A program made the translations under genes and the position numbers. Positions 56,560-64,000 of a stretch of 64,000 bases of DNA are shown piece after piece. The stretch comes from Isoetes taiwanensis (lineage: Eukaryota; Streptophyta; Lycopodiopsida; Isoetales; Isoetaceae), in assembly GCA_021234155.1 (NCBI GenBank), contig JAJEKV010000018.1, positions 14,578,925 to 14,642,924 of the forward strand. Direction: 5' to 3'. The number at the start of each line of letters is the position of its first letter. The first letter of the stretch is position 1. The notes under the pieces were generated by a model, which worked only from the letters and a program-made list of their open reading frames with translations, did not search any database and had not been told where the DNA came from.

Positions 56560-57026
56560 TGGGTTTTAGAGCTCCTAGTAACAGGCCCATTCTCCCTAGG
56601 GGTGTAGACCTTTTTCTGCCTCTTTTTAATCTGAGGAAGTGGGGTAACAAAGGAAAGTTCATTGGGACCTTTCTCAGTTTCTTCCCCACTATCATCTTCA
56701 TCTTCCCAGAACTTGCCAGATAATCTAGATGAAGGGTCCTTCAACTCTCTTAGCTGTGCAGCTGGTGTCTTGAAGACATCCTTTTCTAACACTGGTGTGT
56801 CCACTGCCAATTCTTGGCCAGAAGGGCTTACAAGTCTATTGGCCTGTTCACATCTAGTTCCCTGGCCTACTGGAGTTACAAGCATTTGGGGTTGGATTCC
56901 CAATTCTTGGCCAGCTGGACTTACAGGTCTACTATTGTGTTCAGCACCAATTCCTTGGCCTTCTGGAGTTACAAGCCTTTGGCATGGGCCATTGTCTTGG
57001 TCCTTTGTATGCATCTGTGTTTTTAA
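56556..57026 (-). CDS. LINE ORF1 C-terminal tail with Val-Ser/Thr-Pro repeats
   Basis: About 152 codons in the same frame as the preceding ORF1 piece, separated from it by a single TAA (57,027-57,029). The first part holds four imperfect repeats of about 16 residues, each with Val-Thr/Ser-Pro-x-Gly-Gln-Gly/Glu. Then follow an acidic stretch (Glu-Asp-Glu-Asp-Asp) and a basic Lys-Lys-Arg-Gln-Lys-Lys end. The stop TGA overlaps the ORF2 ATG. The repeats match no family I know. Confidence 0.7.
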   Translation of the reverse strand, partial: LKTQMHTKDQDNGPCQRLVTPEGQGIGAEHNSRPVSPAGQELGIQPQMLVTPVGQGTRCEQANRLVSPSGQELAVDTPVLEKDVFKTPAAQLRELKDPSSRLSGKFWEDEDDSGEETEKGPNELSFVTPLPQIKKRQKKVYTPRENGPVTRSSKTQ

Positions 57027-57947
57027 TTAGACCATATCTATATCTAGGACAGCAGGTAAGGATTCCTTTCCTTCCTGATCAGTGGGAAGCTGAGGAATGT
57101 CTGTTAGGGTCACCTCTGTGATTGGTATCCCATCTTTGATCTCTGATCCTTTGGGGAAAAGCTCCACAACAGGAAGAGGTGAATCAGAGGTACTGTCACC
57201 AAGAGTTCCCAAGAGGGAAGCTTTAGGCGAGCTCGGCCCCCTTTTTTCCTTGTGTCCAGATGACTCCTCAGATGAGGAGTAATCATTCTCGACTCGTTGA
57301 GGTTCTCTAATTGTTAGGGAACTGGATCTAGTTTTCTCAATGGGTTTGTCCTCCATAACTCCTTTCCCCTTAGAGTCAGGATTATTGAGAACCTTTACTT
57401 TCGAGGCATCCTCCAGGAATTGAACTTTCCTCTTCCACTCACTTCTTGATTTCTTTTCTAAGCTTTTCCCATTCTCCACCCTTGCCTTTTCTCTCTCTTT
57501 TTCTTCTCTGATTCTCTGTCTTCTCCTTTTCCTTTTCTCACTGCCATTCCTGTTCTGCCTTTGTCTTTCCATTCTTCCTTTATTCGGAGTAATCCAAACT
57601 TCTTCCTTTTGTTTTCTGGGATTCATTTCTTTTGATATCTCCTTGATCTCCCTTCCCCCTTTACAAATTTCCCCTCCATGAAGCCTAATGCCACATGCCG
57701 AGCATGGCTGAGGCAGACCCTGCCAAACTAGCTTCAATGATTTGGGTTTGCCAAAGTAATCCACAAAATTTATTTCTTCAGGGATTGGCTTCAAAAGGTT
57801 AATTTGTGCCCAAACTTTTGGAGCTTTGTCTTGAGAGATTTCCCAGCTTATGATATTCCCAGTCTGTTGAAACAGAGTGAGCAGAGACTGCTCATTCCAG
57901 TACATGGGATTTAATCCTTGTAAAGAGGTCAAAGCCGGATGAAACAA
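57027..57947 (-). CDS. LINE ORF1, DUF4283 end and CCHC knuckle
   Basis: A 306-codon frame. Residues about 10-80 match the C-terminal half of DUF4283 (Trp-Asn-Glu-Gln near 17-20, Lys-Val-Trp-Ala-Gln-Ile near 44-49). A zinc knuckle Cys82-x2-Cys85-x4-His90-x4-Cys95 follows, then a long Lys/Arg/Glu-rich region and a Ser/Pro-rich tail. This is the RNA-binding ORF1 protein layout of plant L1. Coding continues upstream in frame past one TAA (about 57,950) with Phe-Phe-Gln-Lys-Trp-Tyr-Pro, so the Met start is not the true one. Confidence 0.85.
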   Translation of the reverse strand: MFHPALTSLQGLNPMYWNEQSLLTLFQQTGNIISWEISQDKAPKVWAQINLLKPIPEEINFVDYFGKPKSLKLVWQGLPQPCSACGIRLHGGEICKGGREIKEISKEMNPRKQKEEVWITPNKGRMERQRQNRNGSEKRKRRRQRIREEKEREKARVENGKSLEKKSRSEWKRKVQFLEDASKVKVLNNPDSKGKGVMEDKPIEKTRSSSLTIREPQRVENDYSSSEESSGHKEKRGPSSPKASLLGTLGDSTSDSPLPVVELFPKGSEIKDGIPITEVTLTDIPQLPTDQEGKESLPAVLDIDMV

Positions 57948-58099
57948 TTATGAGAAATTCTGGGGATCAAAAGAAGGATACCATTTCTGAAAGAAGACCT
58001 GAGTATTGGCTTTGGAAATAGTACCCGCTTGAGAAGAAGAGTGGCTGTCTGACTATTACCACATTCTATCATAAAAAAGGAAAATATATCCAGTAGATA

Positions 58100-58717
58100 C
58101 TATTGATAGCGACCCCCCTGTTCCAATCTCTCTAGTTCCCCTTTTAAATACTGAAGCCTGACTCCCTCATGGCGGATACACCCAATAAGACCTTGAGATT
58201 TAAGAAATCTTAATTTATTCTCTACTGCAGCATTTCTAAGGGGCTTACCAACAAAAACCGGTTCTTTGTCTGTCAACAATTCCTTTCGCACTTCCTCTTG
58301 CACCTGGTTCGCATAGTCCAAGATTTGACCCACTGCCTCCTTCTGACGCTGTAAGGTCCCCACTCCTGAAGATCGTCTAGTGTTCACCATATCTGTAACA
58401 GAGGTAAGGAAATCGCCAAAAGCCAAAAAATCCTTCACCTTTTCTCCCTTCTCGATCGCTGCTAGGTGACCCACGATCTCCCGGATTTGGGTATGGCCCT
58501 TCTCACTTAGGGTACAAATGATATCTATCAATTCTGTAATTCTGGCATCCTTTTTGTCATTATTCTCTCCCGTCCCTGTTACCACTTTTTCCCCCAAATC
58601 TGCCCCTTTCTGCACATTTCCCAAGAGCTGTCCCATCTGACCCATCTGTTGTACATTCCCAGACATACCTGTTCCATGTTCCACAATTCCAAACGAATCT
58701 TTTCCCCTTTTTCCCAC
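58100..58717 (-). CDS. LINE ORF1 N-terminal region
   Basis: A 205-codon frame between the LINE start and the DUF4283 part. It is Gly/Gln-rich for the first 50 residues (repeated Met-Gly-Gln), then charged and probably helical with Glu-Lys-Gly and Arg-Lys-Glu-Leu stretches. No catalytic motif. In this position it is best read as an ORF1 N-terminal segment whose frame is broken on both sides. Its function is unknown. Confidence 0.55.
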   Translation of the reverse strand: MGKRGKDSFGIVEHGTGMSGNVQQMGQMGQLLGNVQKGADLGEKVVTGTGENNDKKDARITELIDIICTLSEKGHTQIREIVGHLAAIEKGEKVKDFLAFGDFLTSVTDMVNTRRSSGVGTLQRQKEAVGQILDYANQVQEEVRKELLTDKEPVFVGKPLRNAAVENKLRFLKSQGLIGCIRHEGVRLQYLKGELERLEQGGRYQ

Positions 58718-58767
58718 TTTTTTAATATTTTTTAGATTTCCACTGTACTGTTAAGCTATCGACAACT

Positions 58768-59095
58768 CTAACTGTAAACTTTCACAACTATTCTACTTTC
58801 TGTCCACGAGCAATATGTATGGAAAACACCCGCAGCACTAGCATTTCTATCACAGACGAACTCACCCAGCCAAGATTCAAGAAGCAGAACCTCAGATTGA
58901 GGAACCACAGAAAAGATAGGTGTAAATAATTCTTCAGGGAAGAATCGGTTGTACACCAAACTTTCCCATAGCCATGCACTCTCTCCTTCAAGCCATCCAC
59001 AAGAGAATCTCTCCCTTTGGATCAGGATCGTGAAGAGTTTCATGGTTTAGGGTAGAGGGGTTTCTGTGCTCCCGCCTGCGCTCCCGCCTCCGCCA
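58768..59095 (-). pseudogene. LINE 5' end / ORF1 start
   Basis: A minus-strand ATG at about 59,095 opens Met-Ala-Glu-Ala-Gly-Ala-Gln-Ala-Gly, a 9-bp-repeat GC-rich start, and meets a stop after 18 codons. A second frame (58,768-59,043) continues for 91 codons. The very short distance between the target duplication and the ATG suggests that the 5' end is slightly truncated. Confidence 0.5.
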
Positions 59096-59104
59096 TCGAA
59101 AATC

Positions 59105-59317
59105 ATCATATCTGCAATTTCAGTGGCCTTAGTGAAAGCCTTGTGTATTGTGTCAAAGCCTTCTGTTTTTTAATCTTTAGCAGCTTCCTGTGTATTCTTG
59201 GTCTAATGCTTAATCCTCTGATAAAAGATGCCACAAGATGCAGGGTGTGGTTAGGAACTTGGTTGATTGGCATTTGACAAGATAGAGATTGAACCTTTCC
59301 ACATATTGATGCACACT
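59105..59317 (-). pseudogene. Gypsy gag fragment beyond the LINE
   Basis: The minus strand reads a gag-type segment with Val-Pro-Asn and Phe-Ile-Arg-Gly-Leu near 59,230, then, one frame over, Phe-Thr-Lys-Ala-Thr-Glu-Ile-Ala-Asp up to the LINE. Joined across the LINE insertion the frame continues as Ile-Ala-Asp-Met-Ile-Ser-Tyr-Leu. The fragment begins directly at the terminal CA of the left LTR, so the primer site and first part of gag are missing. Confidence 0.75.
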
Positions 59318-61074
59318 TGTTGACCCTCAACCTGGCTAGAGAGTCAAACACAAGAAGCCAACTTGAAATTATGTTCAAGTTGGAGTTTGAACCTCCAGAT
59401 CACTTAAGGTGACCAGTCTGTGCAAGAATTTTTCAGAGAAAAAGCTCAAATATCAAATGTTTATACCTTTCCCAATTCAGAAATAAGGAGTCTTTTCTCA
59501 AATCGATGTACCTGGCATAGGTGGATTGATTTCTAAGGTCAGATGATTGTGACTGGTGTAGAAAAGTTATAGGCATGCAATGGAAAAAATCTTGACCAAG
59601 TCTGAACTCAAATCTGTGAGATATTCAAGCTCAAAGTTAGGTCAATTTTTTGTCAATACCAGTCAAAACCACAGACAGATCTCAAAATTTTGGAACTTGA
59701 GTTGCAGAGGGAATTTTTGGGAAATTCCAAGACTAGGGTGATGTATAAGTCTCAAAGATGTGAGGCAAACAATCAAATCCTATTTTGGATCACTAAAACT
59801 ATTTTTTTTGGCATTGTTTTGTGAGTGACAGTCAATAATCATGTCAGACAGAATGTAAAAAATTGTAACTTGAGTTGGAAGGGGTTTTTTTTCGAACTTT
59901 TTGTGCACACCATAAGATGATTTTTAGAAGATAATGTCAACCAGATCTTTGCAAATCTAGTCAAGGAATGCTCAGGGACTTCAAGAACTATTCAGATCAT
60001 GCTCAGCATTGGTCAATGTCGATTTTGAGTGCGTCTGGGCCTTCAAAAATCTTCTGTCAACCCGATTCCCCAGTATATAAGTTTAGATTTGATGGTTCGG
60101 GCATCTTAGGACTTAAATTTAGGCTTAATGTGATGCTTAGGAGCGGGAATCCAAAAATCGATGGTTTTTAAAGCTTAAGGATTCCATTCCGGCATGATTC
60201 GAGCCGATTTCCAATTTTAGGTTTGAACAACAATATTTTTTCAAAGAATTGCGCGATACGGTGGCCGTATTTTCCATGGTATAAACCTAGAATATGCTGT
60301 ATTTTGCCATTTTGAAAATCTTGGCTATGGTTTAAGATGTTCCCCACAAAATAGTTGAAGGATTTGATCATTTGGGCAATGGGAAGACCTTCACAAACTA
60401 GTAGAAAACTTGATGTCTTTGGGGCATGCTGGGTTTAAGCATCATGGTTGGAATATTCCATGGAGACACACGTGTGACATGGGTACTTATGGCACAATGG
60501 TAAGTGAGACAAAAGGGTATAGAAAATTGCAAACAAGAAGTTAGGCTAGGGGTATTGCAAGAGTGTGGCATAAAAAGTGAAAATGAGGCAAAAGATATGA
60601 AAGATAATGGGAAGAACATCTCATGGAGGAATAAGGTGCATTAGAGAATATAGGTATGGAGGTGCAAAGGTGAGCAAAAGAGAATATAGGTATGGAGGAA
60701 ATAAGGGAAAAATGACTAGGAAAATTTCAAAGGGGTAAGAATAGGATATGAATATAGAGATGGGTAAAAATGGCTATGGGGTGGAACCAAATACCATGGG
60801 GTCTTCCAAACTTTAACTTATCTTCAAAAAAACATCTTCCAATCTTCTTAACCCAGAATCTTATAAAGCATATCTTTGACTAACTTTGACCTCAAATGAA
60901 GTACCTCCCATGGAAGTTGACCTTGAATATTTGTGTTGACCTTGAAGATAGATATTTTTTGACCTCCACACCAATGTTGACTACCAAGCTCTTTTTTACT
61001 TAGTCTTCCAAAATGGCTTGTCCTAACTTCAATTCATAAACCAACAATTAGTATGTTGCCCTTTGGGGGCAACA
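59318..61074 (-). repeat. Gypsy LTR, inverted (left) member
   Basis: 1,757 bp. On the plus strand it starts TGTTGACCCTCAACCTGG and ends GGGGGCAACA. Its reverse complement aligns along its whole length with 61,608-63,588, including both termini and a shared internal segment at 59,395-59,425 (cctccagatcacttaagg). There is no primer site next to it and no target duplication (acact left, tctcg right). It may be the 5' LTR of the Gypsy element to the left after a deletion, or a product of recombination between inverted elements. Confidence 0.8.
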
Positions 61075-61607
61075 TCTCGCCAAAACAAGAAATTGGCTAG
61101 TCCCCTCAGCCATATAATGCAAGAAAATGCATAGAGGGGTCTTCAGACTATTCCAGAGTGTGCAAATGAGAACATAGTGGGGTGAAGTGTAGGGTGCAAA
61201 TATTGAGGTGATGATGTAGTGATAATGAGATGAAGTGAGTGTAATGAGTGTGAATATGGTGATAATATGGTATGAATAGAGTATGATGAGTGGATAAGGA
61301 TGAAAATAAGTATGAGGATGATAAGGAGATGGTGTGAATGAAGTGTAGGGAGACAAAATGAATGTGCTAGTGAAATGATTTTCGCCAAAACAAGAAAATG
61401 TGTAGCTTTCCTTGGAAGAAAATGTGCAACTCTGCCATGATGGTGAAGGTGAGGTGCAGAGTGCTTTTGGGGAATGAGAACAAGAATAAAGGCTGAAATG
61501 GATGGCAGGACCACTTATGACATATGAATATTGATGGGAGAAGGGTGCACCTGTCATGGAAACACATAAACAAGTTAATCTCAATCTTTGCAACTCTGCT
61601 ATGATGG
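61075..61607. other. Centre of the inverted LTR pair
   Basis: 533 bp between the two LTRs. It contains gccaaaacaagaaa twice (61,080 and 61,384) and ctctgcyatgatgg twice (about 61,433 and 61,594), plus a purine-rich GTGATR-type degenerate repeat at 61,190-61,340. Long minus-strand frames here follow from that repeat and match no family. Confidence 0.5.
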
Positions 61608-63588
61608 TGTTGCCCCCAAAGGGCAACATGCTAAGTGTGGCCTATGCATTCACACTAGGTCAATTTATCTCAAAAGACTAGGTCAAAGTTTGGAAGAAGC
61701 TTGGTATTCAACATTGATGTGGAGGTCAAAAGGAATTCATTCTTCAAGTTAACAAGTGCTCGAGGTTCAAGACTCACATGAGGTACTTTATTTGAGGTCA
61801 AAATGTTTAGTCAAGAATATGCTCTAGAAGATTCTGGGTAAGAAGTTTGGAAGGCATTTTTGTGAAGATTGGAAGTTCAAAGTTTGGAAGACTCTATGGT
61901 ATTTGATTCCATTCCCTAGCCATTCTCACTCATTTTTATTCTTGCCCTTTGAAATCCCCTAGCCTTTTTTTTTTCCAACTATTCATACTCCTTTTCTCCA
62001 CTCTATATGATCCCACCTTTATATCCATGTCTCATTTCCATTCCCTTTTATTTAACCATTGTGCCACCTCCTTACCTTATTTGTCAAAGTTTGCCTATCA
62101 CAAATCCTTGCCTAGCCATATTTTCCTTGCACACTCCCATGGAACCCCATTTGTTCTAGCCTTGCTCATGCCATAATTTCTCACCTTGTTGATCATCATT
62201 CATTTTCCTTCTTCTATAGACCCTTGCACCTCTTGGCATGACCTTACTCAAGACCTAAAAGTACTTTAGAATATTCTATGATTCCATTCCAAGTATGCAA
62301 AAGTTCCATGGTCTCAAAAAATTTCCAAGTATTCCTAGCTTTTTCCTATGAAGACCTTTAGAACCATGCTCGAAAATTTCAAAATGCCAAAATACGGCAT
62401 ATTCTGAAGATATACTCCAAAAAATACGGAATCGTATCGCGCCATTTTCACGAAAAATACGCTCGCGAACCCTAAATCTAAGTTTTTGGCTCGAATCATG
62501 CCGGATTTGGTTCCATAGACCTCGCAACCTACCTATTCTTACCTTCCCGCCTGTTAAGAATTGAATGAACCCATAAACTAAGGCTAAGAATGAGGAATCA
62601 TTAAAAACTAAACTATATACAGGAGTTTCGACAGGAGAACATTTTTGAAGGCCCAGAAGTGCACAAACCTTACTGTGATCATTGCTGAGCATGACTAGAA
62701 GGATTTTGGAAGACTCTGAGTACTCCCCGATCAAATCACAAGAGATTTGGTTGGAAATTATCTATTGAAATTTTCTATTGACCTGAAGTTGATTTTGAAG
62801 TATTGAAGTATTATTACCCAGCATTATTATGATTGATTTACATTCCTATCAATGAAATTCGATGCCTACTTGAAGAAATGATCTCTGTTATGATTCTTTA
62901 CAATTTTTCTCTGTTCAAAATTTTACAGAAAATTCCCAACCACTTTTGATTACTTTTGATCCATTTGCCATCAATCCTTGAAGCATCTGGAACCTATATG
63001 TCTTGAAAAATCCAAAAAATCCCACTCACAACTCGAGTTAGAAATTTTTGCATTCTGTTTTGACTATTCTTGACTGTATTTTGCCAAATCCAGCCACAAA
63101 AATTACTTTTGCTTATCCAAATGATAATCTGACTACTTGCCTACATTCCTTATCATCATTATAGAACATTTGCTTTGGAAATTCTCAAAAACTCGTCTGG
63201 CAACTCCAAAATCTCAATCTCGATCAACGTTTTTCAGATTTGACTGTTATTGACCAAATTTTGACTGCACTTCGAGCTTGAATAACTCACAAACTATGTT
63301 TCTGACTTGGTCAGAAGCTTTACTATTGGTCTCCTACAACTTTTTTGACCAAGTCTACAGTGATTGACTCAAAAAATCGATCTGCATATCAATATTACAA
63401 CTGTTTTGGCAAAGGTGATAATTTCTGGAAATGGGAAAGGTATAAAACTTCAAGTTTTTGAACTTGTCTTTGAAATTAGTTTGTATAGATTGATCACCTT
63501 AAGTGATCTGGAGGTTCTAACCCCAACTTGGGTGAAAACTCAAGTTGGTTCCTTGTGGTTGATCCTTAAGCCAGGTTTAGGGTCAACA
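61608..63588 (+). repeat. Gypsy 5' LTR, right member
   Basis: 1,981 bp, TGTTGCCCCC...GGGTCAACA, followed three bases later by a primer site and then gag on the plus strand. This makes it the 5' LTR of an element that continues past the window end. The first 21 bases form a hairpin, TGTTGCCC / GGGCAACA. Confidence 0.85.
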
Positions 63589-63591
63589 TTT

Positions 63592-63611
63592 TGGAGGTTC
63601 TACCGAGATTT
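63592..63611 (+). promoter_or_regulatory. Primer-binding site, tRNA-Gln-like
   Basis: TGGAGGTTCTACCGAGATTT begins three bases after the LTR. It is complementary, except at one position, to the 3' end of plant tRNA-Gln as I recall that tRNA. Confidence 0.7.
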
Positions 63612-63631
63612 CTACCTGGATTTTCGAACTC

Positions 63632-64000
63632 ATGGCTCCAAAACAAAAATTTCCAGCAGAGCAAGAACCAATGGAAGATCAGGAGACTTCAGAGCCTTTC
63701 AGAGATAGATCTCTTCCCCCTAATTTTGCAAGTGGATTACTTCAAAGCCTACCTTATCAGTTCGAGTTGAATATGCCTACTCCATTGCCTACTTTTGATT
63801 CCAGCATGAGTGCTAATACTTTTCTAAGAGTCTTTGAAGATTATTACAGGGATTTTGGCTTCAAAAAAGGATGCAAGCTATCACAATTCGAAAAATGCTT
63901 TAAAGAGGAAAGTGAAGCTGGTGCTTGGCTGACTTATAAGAAGCTTATGGGAACCACTTCTTGGGATGACCTTGTCACCAAGTTTTTGGACAGGTTTGGA
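63632..64000 (+). CDS. Gypsy gag, N-terminal part, runs off the window
   Basis: The ATG at 63,632 lies 20 bases after the primer site and the frame stays open for 123 codons to the window end. After a charged N-terminus it enters the capsid region: Phe-Glu-Asp-Tyr-Tyr-Arg, Glu-Ala-Gly-Ala-Trp-Leu-Thr-Tyr, and Thr-Ser-Trp-Asp-Asp-Leu-Val-Thr-Lys-Phe, the pattern of retrotransposon gag proteins. Gag forms the particle that holds the element RNA. It is probably from the same family as the Gypsy on the left because the LTRs are related. Confidence 0.85.
   Translation, partial: MAPKQKFPAEQEPMEDQETSEPFRDRSLPPNFASGLLQSLPYQFELNMPTPLPTFDSSMSANTFLRVFEDYYRDFGFKKGCKLSQFEKCFKEESEAGAWLTYKKLMGTTSWDDLVTKFLDRFG

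Larger units (their letters stand above)
51670..59104 (-). mobile_element. L1-type LINE, near full length
   Basis: A 7.4-kb minus-strand LINE including a 645-bp MITE. It has a 3' poly-A (poly-T at 51,670-51,690), a non-coding 3' end, ORF2 with AP endonuclease, RT, zinc-binding domain and C-terminal extension, and ORF1 with DUF4283 and a CCHC knuckle. It is flanked by a 12-bp duplication with one mismatch, and removing it restores the Gypsy gag frame. Several in-frame stops and a lost RT motif show that it is no longer active. Confidence 0.92.

Noticed and set aside
59318-61074. Solo LTR interpretation
   Set aside because: The flanking 5-mers differ (acact and tctcg) and gag does not continue on the right side, so a simple solo LTR does not fit.
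61048-61629. 193-codon minus-strand frame rich in His, Ser and Leu
   Set aside because: Follows from the degenerate GTGATR-type repeat between the inverted LTRs; no domain or conserved start.

Overview
The window is a stack of nested plant transposable elements. I see no host protein-coding gene, rRNA, tRNA or CRISPR array that I can support. A land plant with a large, heavily methylated, repeat-rich genome is suggested by a Copia element primed by initiator Met tRNA, a Ty3/Gypsy element of Tat type with an extra archaeal-type RNase H, and a plant L1 LINE whose ORF1 has a DUF4283/zinc-knuckle region. The species cannot be named from this.

Layout. The best-preserved stack is 32,643-59,104. 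From left to right it holds non-coding repeat DNA (32,643-35,572), a complete minus-strand Copia element with 5-bp target duplications (35,573-41,353), more of the same non-coding repeat (41,354-about 47,000), the pol region of a minus-strand Gypsy element (47,024-51,669), and a minus-strand LINE (51,670-59,104) inserted into the Gypsy gag, which resumes at 59,105-59,317. The LINE itself carries a hAT-like MITE (52,558-53,202). To the right lie two related LTRs in inverted, head-to-head orientation (59,318-61,074 on minus, 61,608-63,588 on plus). The right one is followed by a tRNA-Gln-like primer site and an intact gag start that runs off the window end.

The left part is a second copy of the same stack with the same insertion points: 1-16,546 is a very noisy version of 32,643-49,305, and 16,561-29,980 is a better version of 43,530-56,990. 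The 13-N gap at 16,547-16,559 lies between two contig ends that overlap by about 5.75 kb, so 10,761-16,546 and 16,561-22,297 are the same DNA written twice. Between the two stacks is a distinct stretch (29,981-32,642) with a GC-rich island, a G-quadruplex-like tract and a 619-bp foldback element.

The copies agree almost perfectly in the better regions, except at CAG/CTG (CWG) trinucleotides, where one or the other copy is scrambled. This looks like long-read base-calling error at CHG-methylated cytosines. Many frameshifts here are therefore probably sequencing errors, while defects shared by both copies (in-frame stops and a lost RT motif in the LINE) are probably real. The most unusual biological feature is the Gypsy domain order, protease - extra RNase H - reverse transcriptase - degenerate RNase H - integrase, with the extra RNase H ahead of RT rather than after it.
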